Shown here piece after piece: positions 17,658 through 28,585 of a DNA stretch of 63,296 nt. The stretch is taken from assembly GCA_009840595.1 (NCBI GenBank), contig VXNK01000121.1, positions 32,124 to 95,419 of the forward strand. Direction: 5' to 3'. The notes beneath the pieces were generated by a model. That model worked only from the letters and a program-made list of their open reading frames with translations. It had not been told where the DNA came from and made no database searches. The translations under genes were made by a program, and so were the position numbers. The DNA comes from Rhodospirillaceae bacterium (GTDB lineage Bacteria > Pseudomonadota > Alphaproteobacteria > Bin65). Positions within the stretch are counted from its first letter, which is position 1; every line of letters starts with the position of its first letter.

Positions 17658-18761
17658 ATGACGCGCGTCTATCTCGACCACAACGCCAGCGCCCCGCTCA
17701 GGCCCGAAGCGGCCGAGGCGATGACGGCGGCCATGGCGCTGAGGGGCAACCCGTCGTCGGTTCACGGCGAAGGCCGGCAGATGCGCGCCGTGGTCGAGCG
17801 CGCCCGTATCGATGTGGCCGAACTGGCCGGATGCGCGCCCGCCTCGGTCATTTTCACCAGCGGCGCGACGGAAGCCAACGCCTTGGCGATGAAGGCGTCT
17901 GGGGGTCCGGTCGCCGCCGCCGGGATCGAACATCCGTCGATCCTGGAAAATATCGGCGACTTGCGGGCGATCGCCTGTCTGCCCGAAGGACGGATCGACC
18001 TTGCGGCGCTGGAAACCCTGCTGGACGAAAACCGGGACATCGCCGCCGTCGCCCTGATGGCGGCGAACAACGAGACCGGGGTGGTGCAGCCGGTTGCCGA
18101 GGCCGCCGGACTGTGCCGGGCCGCCGGGATCCGTCTCCATGTCGACGCGGTCCAGCACGCGGGCAAGGACGGGCTGGCGGACATCTGGGCGCATTGCAAC
18201 AGCATGAGCGTGACCGCCCACAAGATCGGCGGACCGACCGGCGCCGGCGCGCTGATCGTGCGCGACCCGGGCGCCTGGCCGGCCCTGATCGCCGGCGGCG
18301 GGCAGGAACAGCGCGTCAGGGCCGGGACCGAAAACGTCCCCGGCATTGCCGGCTTCGGCGCCGCGGCGCGCTCGGCGGCCCGTGAGGCCGACGGATGGGC
18401 CGAGGTGCGCGACCGGCGCGACCGGCTGGAGGCGGCGATGCGCGAGCGCGCTCCGGAACTCCGCGTGATCGGCGGCGGCGCGCCGCGGCTGCCGAATACT
18501 CTCTGCGCAGCCGTTCCCGGCATCCCGTCGGACCTGATGACGATGCGCCTCGACCTCGCCGGAATCGCCGTCTCGGCAGGCTCGGCCTGCTCGTCGGGTA
18601 AGGTCGCGGCCTCGCCGGTCTTGTCGGCGATGGGGGTCGAGCCGGAAATTTCCGGATCGGCCATCCGGATCAGCCAGGGCCTCTACACGACCGAGCGGGA
18701 CATCGACCGGTTCCTGACCGCTTGGAGCGAGACGGTGACCGCAAGGAGCCGGGCCGCCTGA
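17658..18761 (+). CDS. Cysteine desulfurase, NifS/IscS type
   Basis: This PLP enzyme takes sulfur from cysteine and carries it as a persulfide. The 367-residue protein begins YLDHNASAPLRPEA. It has the PLP lysine at Lys189 in SVTAHKIGGPTGAG and the active-site cysteine at Cys311 in SAGSACSSGKV, the flexible-loop arrangement of class I (NifS/IscS) enzymes. The SufS further down the operon is class II, so the locus encodes two desulfurases. It lies 48 bases after cysE and 129 bases before the regulator. Likely roles are Fe-S assembly or tRNA thiolation; I cannot choose from sequence alone. Confidence 0.92.
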   Translation: MTRVYLDHNASAPLRPEAAEAMTAAMALRGNPSSVHGEGRQMRAVVERARIDVAELAGCAPASVIFTSGATEANALAMKASGGPVAAAGIEHPSILENIGDLRAIACLPEGRIDLAALETLLDENRDIAAVALMAANNETGVVQPVAEAAGLCRAAGIRLHVDAVQHAGKDGLADIWAHCNSMSVTAHKIGGPTGAGALIVRDPGAWPALIAGGGQEQRVRAGTENVPGIAGFGAAARSAAREADGWAEVRDRRDRLEAAMRERAPELRVIGGGAPRLPNTLCAAVPGIPSDLMTMRLDLAGIAVSAGSACSSGKVAASPVLSAMGVEPEISGSAIRISQGLYTTERDIDRFLTAWSETVTARSRAA

Positions 18762-18890
18762 ACCGCCGCTGCGGCAATACCGCACCGGATCGGTCTTGAT
18801 TTCAATCTGACCGGCCTACCTTAATCGAGACAAATCCGGTCCGGTTTGGCGGCGCACCGCCTCGCCGCCGGTATTTCGGGAGGGCCGCCG

Positions 18891-19364
18891 ATGCTGCGCC
18901 TCAACAGGATTACAGACTACGCCGTCGTCGTGCTGACGCAGATGGTGCGCGAACCGGACAAGCAGGTGACCGCGCCGCAGCTTTCCGAGGAATCCAGCGT
19001 GCCGGCGCCGACCGTCGCCAAGGTGCTGAAGGCGCTGGCGAAGGAAGGGGTGCTGGCGTCGCAGCGCGGCGTGCACGGCGGCTACCGGCTGGCCCGCCCG
19101 GCCGACCGGATATCCATGCTGGAAGTCATCCGCGCGCTGGAGGGGCCGGTCAGCCTGACCGCCTGCGTCGACGGCGCCGAGGGTGACTGCGACGTCGAAT
19201 CGCTGTGCCCGGTGCGTGGTAACTGGGACCGGGTCAATACCGCGATCCGGGGGGCGCTGGCCGACGTGACATTGGAGGACATGGCCATACCCACCATGTT
19301 CGGCGTGCCGTTCGAGGCGGCGGATAACGCCCACGGGGCCGGCCTGGCGCGGGAGGCGCGCTAG
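18891..19364 (+). CDS. iscR: Rrf2-family Fe-S regulator of the suf operon (IscR/SufR type)
   Basis: This winged-helix repressor senses cellular Fe-S status through a [2Fe-2S] cluster. The 157-residue protein has the Rrf2 helix-turn-helix ([39 protein letters not shown]). Three cysteines, Cys92, Cys100 and Cys106, fall in [21 protein letters not shown] and are equivalent to the cluster ligands of IscR. The start ATG 18891 follows GGGAGG; an upstream in-frame start is unsupported. It ends two bases before sufB, so it probably autoregulates the operon. The 129-base gap in front must hold its promoter; TTGATT at 18796 and a loose -10 near 18820 are candidates only. Confidence 0.92.
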   Translation: MLRLNRITDYAVVVLTQMVREPDKQVTAPQLSEESSVPAPTVAKVLKALAKEGVLASQRGVHGGYRLARPADRISMLEVIRALEGPVSLTACVDGAEGDCDVESLCPVRGNWDRVNTAIRGALADVTLEDMAIPTMFGVPFEAADNAHGAGLAREAR

Positions 19365-19366
19365 TC

Positions 19367-20833
<1,467 letters not shown>

Positions 20834-20891
20834 ACGGCGGCAGGGCGTTGTGGGCGCCGGCCGGGAAACAGACAGACAGGTTCGGGGAAAC

Positions 20892-21644
20892 ATGCTCGAA
20901 GTCGAGAATTTGCACGCCACCGTTGACGGCAGGGGGATCCTGAACGGCCTCGATCTCGCGGTCGGGCCGGGCGAGGTCCATGCGGTCATGGGCCCGAACG
21001 GCTCCGGCAAGAGCACACTCAGCTATGTGCTCTCCGGCCGCGACGGCTACGAGGTCACCGAGGGCAGCGTCCGGTTCAGGGGCGCCGACCTGCTGGCGCT
21101 CGAACCCGAAGAGCGCGCCGCGGCCGGCCTGTTCCTCGCCTTCCAGTATCCGGTCGAGATTCCCGGCGTCACCAATATGACCTTCCTCAAGCACGCCGTG
21201 AACGGGCTCAGGGTGCAGCGCGGGGAAGAAGAACTCGACGCCATGCAGTTCCTGAAACTGGTCCGGCAGAAGGCCAAGGCGCTCGGCATGAGCGACGACA
21301 TGCTGAAACGCGCCGTCAATGTCGGCTTTTCCGGCGGCGAGAAGAAGCGCAACGAAATCCTCCAGATGGCGGTGCTGGAGCCGGCCTTCGCCGTGCTCGA
21401 CGAAACCGACAGCGGCCTCGATATCGATGCGCTCAAGATCGTCGCCGACGGCGTTAACGCCCTGCGCGGGCCGGGCCGCTCGATGCTGGTGATCACCCAC
21501 TATCAGCGGCTGCTCGACTATATCGTCCCGGACCGGGTTCATGTTCTGGCCGGCGGGCGGATCGCCCAATCCGGCGGCAAGGAACTGGCCCTGCGGCTCG
21601 AAAGCGAAGGCTACGCCGCCTTCGCGGACAAGGCGGCGGCCTAG
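20892..21644 (+). CDS. sufC: SufC ATPase of the Fe-S assembly complex
   Basis: This ABC-type ATPase drives the conformational change of SufBC2D. The 250-residue protein has Walker A GPNGSGKST, the Q-loop in FLAFQYPVEIPG, the signature FSGGEKKRNE and Walker B AVLDETDSGLDID, all as in SufC rather than transporter ATPases. The start ATG 20892 follows GGGGAAAC; a longer in-frame reading from 20778 overlaps sufB and is not supported. The gap after sufB is 58 bases. Confidence 0.97.
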   Translation: MLEVENLHATVDGRGILNGLDLAVGPGEVHAVMGPNGSGKSTLSYVLSGRDGYEVTEGSVRFRGADLLALEPEERAAAGLFLAFQYPVEIPGVTNMTFLKHAVNGLRVQRGEEELDAMQFLKLVRQKAKALGMSDDMLKRAVNVGFSGGEKKRNEILQMAVLEPAFAVLDETDSGLDIDALKIVADGVNALRGPGRSMLVITHYQRLLDYIVPDRVHVLAGGRIAQSGGKELALRLESEGYAAFADKAAA

Positions 21645-21647
21645 GCG

Positions 21648-23006
21648 ATGGCGCGTCTCGCTCCGATCGATGAAACGGCCGCTGGGCCGGCCGATTCCGG
21701 CGCCGACTGGCTGACCGGCTGGCGCAACGGGCCGGCAGACGGTCCCGATGCCTCGCCGGACTGGCTGGGCGCGGCGCGGGCCGACGCGGCCGGCCGTTTC
21801 GCCGGGCGCGGCCTGCCGGACCGGCGGGTCGAGGACTGGCGCTATACCAATCTTGCCCATTTGACCGGTCTTGAGCTGGACTGGTCGCCGGCGCCCGCCG
21901 ATGTGGCGAAAGAGAGCCTGCCGGCGCTCGTCTTCGGCCGCGAGGCGGAATGCCGGCTGGTCCTGGTCAACGGGCAGGTCCGGCCGACCCTGTCGACGGT
22001 GCCGGCGCTGCCCGGCGGCACGGTGCTGATCTCCCTTGCGGATGCGCTGGCCTCCGGTCATCCGGGCGTCGCGGACCTGCTGAGGCAGCGGGTGGCGGTC
22101 GACGGCGGCGCGCTCAAGGCGCTCAACGACAGCTGGCTGGAAGACGGCTATGTCCTGATCGTGCCCGACGGCGTCACCGTCGACATGCCGATCGAGATCC
22201 TGTCCGTCGGCACCGGCGGGGCCCTGCCGCCGGCCTACCAGCCGCGCAATCTCATCGTGGCCGGGGCGGGCAGCCGGGTCACGGTGGTCGAGCATCATGT
22301 CGGCCTGTGCATCGGCGGCTATTTCGCCAATCTGGTGACCGACGTCGCGGCCGGCGCGGAAGCCATCGTGCGCCATTGCAAGGTCCAGGACGAATCCCGG
22401 GAGGCGGTCCATATCGCCCTGCTCGATGCCGCGCTGGATAGCGGCGCCATGTTCGACAGTTTCTGCTTCACCCTCGGCGGCCGGATTTCGCGCAACGAAT
22501 TGCGGGTCTCGCTGGACGCGCCGGGCGCCCACTGCCGGCTCAACGGCGCCTACCTGGCCGGCGGGCGGCAGCATTGCGACCACACCACGTCGGTCGATCA
22601 CGTTGCGCCGGAGACCCACAGCGAGCAGCTCTACAAGGGCGTTCTGGACGACCGGGCGCGCGCCGTGTTCCAGGGCAAGGTGACGGTCCGGCCGGACGCC
22701 CAGAAGGTCGAGGGCCACCAGATGAGCCGGGCGCTGCTGCTGTCCGAGACCGCGGAAGTCAACACCAAGCCGGAACTGCTCATTCATGCCGACGACGTGC
22801 AGTGCAGCCACGGCGCGACGGCCGGGGATCTGGACGGCGAGGCGCTGTTCTACCTGCGCTCGCGCGGTGTGCCGGAGGGGCAGGCAAGGCAGCTGCTGGT
22901 CGAGGCCTTCCTGAACGAAGCGATCGACGCGGTGGCGCTTGCCGGCATGCGCCTGCCGCTGGAGCGCAACGTGGCGCGCTGGATGGCGGAGCGGCCCCGA
23001 CCATGA
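21648..23006 (+). CDS. sufD: SufD subunit of the Fe-S assembly complex
   Basis: SufD pairs with SufB and is needed for iron entry into the scaffold. The 452-residue protein has the N-terminal RRVEDWRYTNLAHL motif, a long central beta-helix and the C-terminal HGATAGDLDGEALFYLRSRGV that aligns with the SufB dimer region. It begins three bases after sufC and overlaps sufS by four bases (ATGA at 23003-23006), indicating translational coupling. Confidence 0.96.
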   Translation: MARLAPIDETAAGPADSGADWLTGWRNGPADGPDASPDWLGAARADAAGRFAGRGLPDRRVEDWRYTNLAHLTGLELDWSPAPADVAKESLPALVFGREAECRLVLVNGQVRPTLSTVPALPGGTVLISLADALASGHPGVADLLRQRVAVDGGALKALNDSWLEDGYVLIVPDGVTVDMPIEILSVGTGGALPPAYQPRNLIVAGAGSRVTVVEHHVGLCIGGYFANLVTDVAAGAEAIVRHCKVQDESREAVHIALLDAALDSGAMFDSFCFTLGGRISRNELRVSLDAPGAHCRLNGAYLAGGRQHCDHTTSVDHVAPETHSEQLYKGVLDDRARAVFQGKVTVRPDAQKVEGHQMSRALLLSETAEVNTKPELLIHADDVQCSHGATAGDLDGEALFYLRSRGVPEGQARQLLVEAFLNEAIDAVALAGMRLPLERNVARWMAERPRP

Positions 23007-24283
23007 CTACGGGCGTCATGACTGCGGCACCGGCCCTGCGAGCGGCGCCTTCACATGGCCGCAACACCTACGATCCGGCGGCGGTGCGCGGGGATTTCCC
23101 GATCCTGTCGCGCACGATCTACAACAAGCCGCTGCGCTTCCTGGACAACGGTGCGAGCGCACAGAAGCCGCAATCCGTCCTCGATGCGGTGCAGAACAGC
23201 TATGCCCGCGAATACGCCAACGTCCATCGCGGCGCCCATTTTCTGAGCGGCGCGGCGACCGAAGCCTATGAAGGCGTGCGCGAGAAGGTTGCCGGCCTGC
23301 TGAACGCGCCGGCGCCGGAGAATATCGTCTTCACGAAGAATGTGACCGAGGCGATCAACCTCGTCGCCTGCTCCTGGGCCGGCGCCCATCTTTCGGCGGG
23401 CGACGAGATCGTCATCACCCAGATGGAGCACCACGCCAACATCGTGCCCTGGCAGCTGCTGCGCGACCGCAAGGGGATCGTGCTCAGGGTCGCGCCGGTC
23501 GAGGACGACGGCCGCTTCGATCTCGAAAAGTTCGCCGCCCTGTTGACCGACCGCACGAAGCTGGTCTCCGTCACCCATGTGTCGAACGTACTCGGCACGG
23601 TCGTTCCGGTCGCCGAGGTAACGCGGCTGGCGCGGGCGGCCGGCGCCTGCGTGCTGATCGACGGGGCGCAGGGGGTCGTTCATCAGCCGGTCGACGTGCA
23701 GGTCATCGGTTGCGATTTCTACGCCTTCACCGGCCACAAGCTCTACGGGCCGACCGGCATCGGCGTGCTCTACGGCACGGCGGAGCGATTGGCCGAGACG
23801 CCCCCGTGGCAGGGCGGCGGCGACATGATCGAGTCCGTGTCGTTCGAGAAGACGGTCTACGCCGATCCGCCCCTGCGCTTCGAGGCGGGGACGCCGCCTT
23901 TCGTGCAGGCAATCGGCCTCGGCGCCGCGATCGATTATGTGCAGGCGCTCGGCATGGAGGCCATCGGCGCCCACGAACACGCCCTGTGCAACCATGCGAT
24001 GGAGGCCCTGCGCGCGGTGCCCGGCGTGCGACCTATCGGCGAGGCGCCGAACAAGGCGGCGATCGTGTCCTTCGTCGTCGACGGCCTGCATTCCATGGAT
24101 GTCGGCGCGATCCTCGACCGGCAGGGCATCGCCGTGCGCGTCGGCCATCACTGCGCCCAGCCCCTGATGGCGCGCATGGGCATCGAATCGACCGTCCGGG
24201 CCTCGATGGCGCTTTACAACACGACCGAAGAAATCGACGCGCTGGCCGCCGGCATCCGCCATGCGCAGAAGCTGCTGGCCTGA
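23003..24283 (+). CDS. sufS: Cysteine desulfurase SufS (class II)
   Basis: SufS removes sulfur from cysteine and passes it to SufE. The 426-residue protein begins its fold with VRGDFPILSRTIYNKP and FLDNGASAQKP. It carries the PLP lysine Lys246 in FTGHKLYGPTGIG and the active-site Cys384 in RVGHHCAQPLM, the short-loop class II form that depends on SufE. The start overlaps the sufD stop. It is distinct from the class I desulfurase at 17658-18761. Confidence 0.96.
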   Translation: MTTGVMTAAPALRAAPSHGRNTYDPAAVRGDFPILSRTIYNKPLRFLDNGASAQKPQSVLDAVQNSYAREYANVHRGAHFLSGAATEAYEGVREKVAGLLNAPAPENIVFTKNVTEAINLVACSWAGAHLSAGDEIVITQMEHHANIVPWQLLRDRKGIVLRVAPVEDDGRFDLEKFAALLTDRTKLVSVTHVSNVLGTVVPVAEVTRLARAAGACVLIDGAQGVVHQPVDVQVIGCDFYAFTGHKLYGPTGIGVLYGTAERLAETPPWQGGGDMIESVSFEKTVYADPPLRFEAGTPPFVQAIGLGAAIDYVQALGMEAIGAHEHALCNHAMEALRAVPGVRPIGEAPNKAAIVSFVVDGLHSMDVGAILDRQGIAVRVGHHCAQPLMARMGIESTVRASMALYNTTEEIDALAAGIRHAQKLLA

Positions 24284-24288
24284 GTGCG

Positions 24289-24711
24289 ATGGACCTGACG
24301 GCTTACGAGGACTATGCGGAGACGCTCGAGGCGCTCGACGACGAGATGCGCTTCGAATACCTGCTCGACATCGCCAAGAAGAAGCGGGGCGAGCCCTTTC
24401 CGGAAGAGGCGATGGACGACGCCCACCTCATGCACGGCTGCATGTCGCGGGTCTGGATCGTCCACGATATTTCGGAGGACCGGCACTATTTCCGCGGCCA
24501 TTCCGACGCCGCCATCGTCAAGGGCCTGGTCACGATGATGACCGACAGTTTCAGCGGCCTGACGACGGCGGAACTGGCGCAAATCACGCTCGATCATGTC
24601 CGCCGGCTCAATCTCGGTGCGCTGACGACCCAGCGCCAAGTCGGCATGATGGCGATGCTGAAACATCTCCAGAAGCTGGCCGGCGCCCGACCCGGCTTCC
24701 AGGCGGCGTGA
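24289..24711 (+). CDS. sufE: Cysteine desulfuration protein SufE
   Basis: SufE accepts persulfide sulfur from SufS and hands it to SufB. The 140-residue protein has its acceptor cysteine at Cys51 in LMHGCMSRVW, the same position as in E. coli, and the conserved C-terminal GLTTAEL and LGALTTQRQVGM segments. It starts five bases after the sufS stop. Confidence 0.95.
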   Translation: MDLTAYEDYAETLEALDDEMRFEYLLDIAKKKRGEPFPEEAMDDAHLMHGCMSRVWIVHDISEDRHYFRGHSDAAIVKGLVTMMTDSFSGLTTAELAQITLDHVRRLNLGALTTQRQVGMMAMLKHLQKLAGARPGFQAA

Positions 24712-24713
24712 CA

Positions 24714-25133
24714 ATGGCCGGCGAACCCGGCAGCGGGGCCTCAGGCGGCAGCCTTGCCGACTTCATGGCTGCGCCGGCGGAGGAAGGCCTGACGGCGGCG
24801 GCCGGCGCGCCGCTCGACAACCCCGGCGGGCGGGCAGACCGCGACGCGGTGATCGAGGCGCTGAAATCCGTCCACGACCCGGAAATTCCGGTCAACATCT
24901 ACGATCTGGGCCTGATCTACGAAGCCGACCGCCGGCTGAACGGCGATGTCGAAATCACCATGACGCTGACCGCGCCGCACTGCCCGGTCGCCGGCGAGAT
25001 GCCGCAACAGGTTGCCGACGCCGTGGCCGCCGTGGACGGTGTCGGCCGGGTCGCGGTCACGCTGACCTGGTCGCCGCCCTGGACGCCGGACCAGATGAGC
25101 GACGACGCGAAATTCCTGCTCGACATGTTCTGA
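24714..25133 (+). CDS. sufT: SufT, MIP18/DUF59 Fe-S maturation factor
   Basis: A 139-residue protein of the DUF59/MIP18 family, which helps mature Fe-S proteins under high demand. A variable, Ala/Gly-rich leader (about residues 1-40) is followed by the conserved domain: VIEALKSVHDPEIPVNIYDL, then ITMTLTAPHCPVAGE with the conserved cysteine, and the terminal WSPPWTPDQMSDDAK. It starts two bases after sufE. The symbol rests on its place in the suf operon and the domain. Confidence 0.9.
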   Translation: MAGEPGSGASGGSLADFMAAPAEEGLTAAAGAPLDNPGGRADRDAVIEALKSVHDPEIPVNIYDLGLIYEADRRLNGDVEITMTLTAPHCPVAGEMPQQVADAVAAVDGVGRVAVTLTWSPPWTPDQMSDDAKFLLDMF

Positions 25134-25216
25134 ACCCGGAATCGGAGCGGACGGTTGAAACGACGACTGGAAAATCCGAAAGTGCCGCCTTACATCGCCG
25201 GCAGGAGACGAAACCC

Positions 25217-25552
25217 ATGATGCCCCAGGTGATCACGCTGACCGACCGCGCCGCCGACCGGGCGAAGGCCCTGATCGGCAAGGCGGAAGACGAGGTGCTC
25301 GGCTTGCGCGTCGGCGTGAAGTCCACCGGCTGCTCCGGCATGAGCTACTATGTCGAATACGCCCGGGAGCAGAAGAAATTCGAGGATGTGGTCGAGGACA
25401 AGGGCGTGCGGATTTTCATCGAGCCCTCGGCGACCATGTTCCTGTTCGGCAGCGAGATGGACTGGGTGGAAGACCGGTTCAACGCCCGGTTCGACTTCGT
25501 CAATCCCAACGAAAAGGGCCGGTGCGGCTGCGGCGAATCCTTCACCGTCTAG
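25217..25552 (+). CDS. sufA: A-type Fe-S carrier (SufA/IscA family)
   Basis: This small carrier takes clusters from the SufBCD scaffold to target proteins. The 111-residue protein has the three family cysteines: Cys39 in STGCSGMSYY, and Cys103 and Cys105 in RCGCGESF. The 84-base gap after sufT is the largest within the operon and could hold an internal promoter, but I see no clear one. Whether it is functionally closer to SufA or IscA cannot be told by eye. Confidence 0.93.
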   Translation: MMPQVITLTDRAADRAKALIGKAEDEVLGLRVGVKSTGCSGMSYYVEYAREQKKFEDVVEDKGVRIFIEPSATMFLFGSEMDWVEDRFNARFDFVNPNEKGRCGCGESFTV

Positions 25553-25636
25553 ATTTCGATTCCCGACAAATCATTACATTTCCTGACAGCATTCCATCGC
25601 TGACATCCGACGCGACGCAAGGTTGCCGGAACCGCC

Positions 25637-25966
25637 ATGCCGAAAGTCACCTTCGTCGAGCGCAACGGCAATCCGCGGGAAATCGAGGCCAGGGCCGGCC
25701 AGACCCTGCTGGAAATCGCCTGGGACAACGAACTTGACGTCGAAGGCGCGTGCGAAGGCTCGATGGCCTGCGCGACCTGCCATGTCATCGTCGACCCGGC
25801 CTGGTTCGACAGGCTGCCCGATCCTTCCGAGGATGAGGAGGATATGCTGGACCTGGCCTACGATATCCAGAAGACGTCCCGCCTCGGCTGCCAGATCACG
25901 TTGACCGAAGCGCTGGATGGGCTGGTCGTGCGTCTGCCCAAGGACGTCCGCAACATGCTGCTCTGA
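25637..25966 (+). CDS. fdx: [2Fe-2S] ferredoxin, adrenodoxin/ISC type
   Basis: This electron carrier supplies electrons for cluster assembly. The 109-residue protein has the vertebrate-type/ISC spacing of cluster ligands: Cys39, Cys45 and Cys48 in CEGSMACATCH, and Cys85 in RLGCQITL. The C-terminal VRLPKDVRNM is also typical of ISC ferredoxins. Its presence at the end of a suf operon, instead of an isc operon, mixes parts of the two systems. Confidence 0.94.
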   Translation: MPKVTFVERNGNPREIEARAGQTLLEIAWDNELDVEGACEGSMACATCHVIVDPAWFDRLPDPSEDEEDMLDLAYDIQKTSRLGCQITLTEALDGLVVRLPKDVRNMLL

Positions 25967-25967
25967 C

Positions 25968-26657
25968 ATGGTCGAGACTTCGACGGAACCCGTTTACGAA
26001 GGCGCGCTGTTCAACCGGCTGCGGGCTGGAGCCGGTGCGCACTGGGATGCCTATGTCGGGCACGATTTCGTCCGGCAGCTTGGCGCCGGCAGCCTGCCGG
26101 AAGCGGCGTTCCGGCACTACCTGATCCAGGATTACCTGTTTCTCATCCACTTCTCGCGCGCCTGGGCGCTCGCGGCCTACAAGGCGGAAACCTTGGCGGA
26201 CATCCGCTCGGCCGCGGAGGTGCTGGCCGGCATATCCGATACCGAAATGCGCCTGCACGTCGACTTCTGCGCCTCCTGGGGCCTGACGGAAGCCGATATG
26301 GAAGCTGCGCCGGAAGCGCCGGGCTGCCTCGCCTACACCCGCTATGTGCTGGAAACCGGCCTGCGCGGCGACCTGCTGGACCTCCATGTCGCGCTCGCGC
26401 CCTGCGTGGTCGGTTACGGCGAGATCGGCCGGACGCTCGGCACTCTCGAGACGGTGGGGAACAACCCCTACCGGGCCTGGATCGAGATGTATGCGGGCGA
26501 GGACTATCAGGCGGTTGCGCGCGGTGCGGCGGCGGCGCTGGACGATCTCTGGGGCCGGCGCGGCAGCGAGGCCCGGGTGGCCGGCGTACAAAGGATTTTC
26601 GACGAAGCGACACGGTTGGAAGTCGGTTTCTGGCAGATGGGGTTGGATGCCGCATGA
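25968..26657 (+). CDS. tenA: TenA-like thiaminase II family protein
   Basis: TenA enzymes hydrolyse aminopyrimidines to salvage thiamine precursors, or thiamine itself. The 229-residue all-helical protein has the substrate-site LIQDYLFLIHFSRAW. Cys146 in ALAPCVVGYGEIG lies at the position of the catalytic cysteine of B. subtilis TenA, and a C-terminal glutamate is in ATRLEVGFWQMG. The ATG at 25968 comes one base after the ferredoxin stop, and its own stop overlaps the next gene (ATGA). No thiamine riboswitch is visible in front, so expression probably follows the upstream genes. Confidence 0.87.
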   Translation: MVETSTEPVYEGALFNRLRAGAGAHWDAYVGHDFVRQLGAGSLPEAAFRHYLIQDYLFLIHFSRAWALAAYKAETLADIRSAAEVLAGISDTEMRLHVDFCASWGLTEADMEAAPEAPGCLAYTRYVLETGLRGDLLDLHVALAPCVVGYGEIGRTLGTLETVGNNPYRAWIEMYAGEDYQAVARGAAAALDDLWGRRGSEARVAGVQRIFDEATRLEVGFWQMGLDAA

Positions 26658-28525
26658 ATGCGCCTGCAATGAACCGGACAATCCGCGACCGGGCGGATGT
26701 GCGGGCTCTGGAAGCCGCCACGCGCGACAGCTACCTGCCCGTGGCCTCGACCTGGGAGATGCTGGCGCGGGGGCGCGACCTGTACGGCGACCGGATCGCC
26801 CTCCGTTTTCTGGAGACCGGCATGCCCGGCGGCCCGTCGTCCGATCTTTCCCATGCCGACCTGTTCGCCCGGGTGACCCAGGCCGCCAACCTGTTCACCG
26901 ATCTCGGTGTCGGTCCGGACGACGCGGTCGCCATGCTGGCGCCGAACGTCCCGGAGGCGCATTTCGCCCTGTGGGGCGGCGAGGCGGCCGGCCGGGCCTG
27001 CCCGGTCAACAACCTGCTTAATACCGACCATATCGTGGACCTGGTCGAAGCGGCCGGCGCGAAGGTGCTGGTGGCACTGGGCCCGGACCCCGACCTCGAC
27101 ATCTGGACCAGGGCGCTGGAAGTGCGCGACCGGGCGCCGGGGCTGAACGCCGTGCTGTCGATCGGCGGCGCGCAGGACGGGGCGGCGGATTTCGCCGCAG
27201 CGATCGCCGGCTATCCGGCCGACCGGCTGACCTCCGGCCGCACAATCCGGCGGGGCGACATCGCGTCCTGTTTCCACACCGGCGGCACCACCGGCGCGCC
27301 GAAGCTCGCCCTGCACACCCACGGCAACGAACTGCACGTCTCCTGGTCGGCCTGCCTGATGCTGGATGTCCGGCCGGAAGATGCGGCGATCAACGGCTTC
27401 CCGCTGTTCCACGTTGCGGGGTCGATGGTATTCGGAATGGCGTTTCTGGCGGGCGGCGCCAGTATCGTCCTGCCGACGCGCCTGGGCATGCGCCATCCGG
27501 ACATCGTCGCCCGCTATTGGGAGCATGTCGCGGAGCACCGTATTTCGATCCTGCCTGCGGTGCCGACGCTTCTGGCGACGCTGCTCAGCCGGCCCGTCCC
27601 GGAAACCGATATGTCTTCGGTCCGCGGCCTGATTATCGGCGGATCGCCGCTGCCGACCGAAATGGCCGACGCCTTCGAGGAAAGTTTCGGCATTCCGGTG
27701 CGCAACGTGTTCGGCATGACCGAGAGTTCCGGCATCATCGCCATGGAGCCCTTCCACGCGTCGGCTCGGGTCGGCGGCTCGTGCGGCCTGCCGCTGCCCC
27801 ATACCGAGGTCATTGCCGCCGCGCTCGACGGCCCGGACGGCGTGGATGTTTCGCAGCCGATGCCGGCCGGGGTGACCGGCGTGCTGGCGGCGCGCGGCGG
27901 CCATGTCAGCCCCGGCTACACCGATCCGGAACGCAACCCCGGCACCTTCACCGACGACGGCTGGCTGATCAGCGGCGACCTCGGCCATGTCGACGAAAAC
28001 GGCTATGTCTTCGTCACCGGCCGGTCCAAGGACGTCATCATCCGCGGCGCTCACAATATCGATCCGGCCATGGTCGAGGAGATGGTGAACCGCCATCCCG
28101 CGGTCGAGATGAGCGCGGCGATCGGCCAGCCGGACGCCTATGCCGGCGAACTGCCCGTCGTCTACGTTGCGCTCAAACCCGGTGCGGCGGCGACCGAAGA
28201 GGAAATCCTGGCCTTCGTCACGCCGCTGATCGCCGAACGGCCCGCCGTGCCGAAGCGGGTGCATATCCTGCCGGACCTGCCACAGACCGCGCTCGGCAAG
28301 GTGTTCAAGCCCGCCCTGCGGTTGCAGTCGATCGAACGGGTTTTCGGCGAGGCGCTGGCGCCCTTGCGGGACGACGGCGTTACCGTGGCGGTGACCGGGC
28401 AACAATCGGCGGCGGGCCTCTCGGCCCATATTGCGCTGGGCGGCGCGGACGACGCTGCGAAGGAACGGGTCAGGTCGCTCCTGCGCGGCTTTCCGGTCGA
28501 CTACGAGATGGAGGTATCCGCCTGA
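26654..28525 (+). CDS. Acyl-CoA synthetase (AMP-forming), substrate unknown
   Basis: An adenylate-forming enzyme of 623 residues that should activate a carboxylic acid to its CoA thioester. The ATP-binding loop is HTGGTTGAPKLALHTH, the adenylate motif is FGMTESSG, the hinge region reads GDLGHVDENGYVFVTGRSKD, and the catalytic lysine is likely in TALGKVFKPAL. An extra segment follows the usual C-terminus (about 570-623). Residues lining the acyl pocket do not allow me to name the acid. It is coupled to tenA by a four-base overlap, which is why it appears as the end of the suf-led gene string; a functional link is not evident. Confidence 0.86.
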   Translation: MNAPAMNRTIRDRADVRALEAATRDSYLPVASTWEMLARGRDLYGDRIALRFLETGMPGGPSSDLSHADLFARVTQAANLFTDLGVGPDDAVAMLAPNVPEAHFALWGGEAAGRACPVNNLLNTDHIVDLVEAAGAKVLVALGPDPDLDIWTRALEVRDRAPGLNAVLSIGGAQDGAADFAAAIAGYPADRLTSGRTIRRGDIASCFHTGGTTGAPKLALHTHGNELHVSWSACLMLDVRPEDAAINGFPLFHVAGSMVFGMAFLAGGASIVLPTRLGMRHPDIVARYWEHVAEHRISILPAVPTLLATLLSRPVPETDMSSVRGLIIGGSPLPTEMADAFEESFGIPVRNVFGMTESSGIIAMEPFHASARVGGSCGLPLPHTEVIAAALDGPDGVDVSQPMPAGVTGVLAARGGHVSPGYTDPERNPGTFTDDGWLISGDLGHVDENGYVFVTGRSKDVIIRGAHNIDPAMVEEMVNRHPAVEMSAAIGQPDAYAGELPVVYVALKPGAAATEEEILAFVTPLIAERPAVPKRVHILPDLPQTALGKVFKPALRLQSIERVFGEALAPLRDDGVTVAVTGQQSAAGLSAHIALGGADDAAKERVRSLLRGFPVDYEMEVSA

Positions 28526-28585
28526 CGGGCCGTCTGCCCGGTTCCCGGACGATTGCGGCGCAACGTCTTGATCGCCGGGCAACGC

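Noticed and set aside
25134..25216. Internal promoter before the A-type carrier gene
   Set aside because: No recognisable -35/-10 pair; the gap alone is not evidence.
25900..25980. Thiamine riboswitch in front of tenA
   Set aside because: tenA starts one base after the ferredoxin stop, leaving no room, and no THI-box sequence is present.
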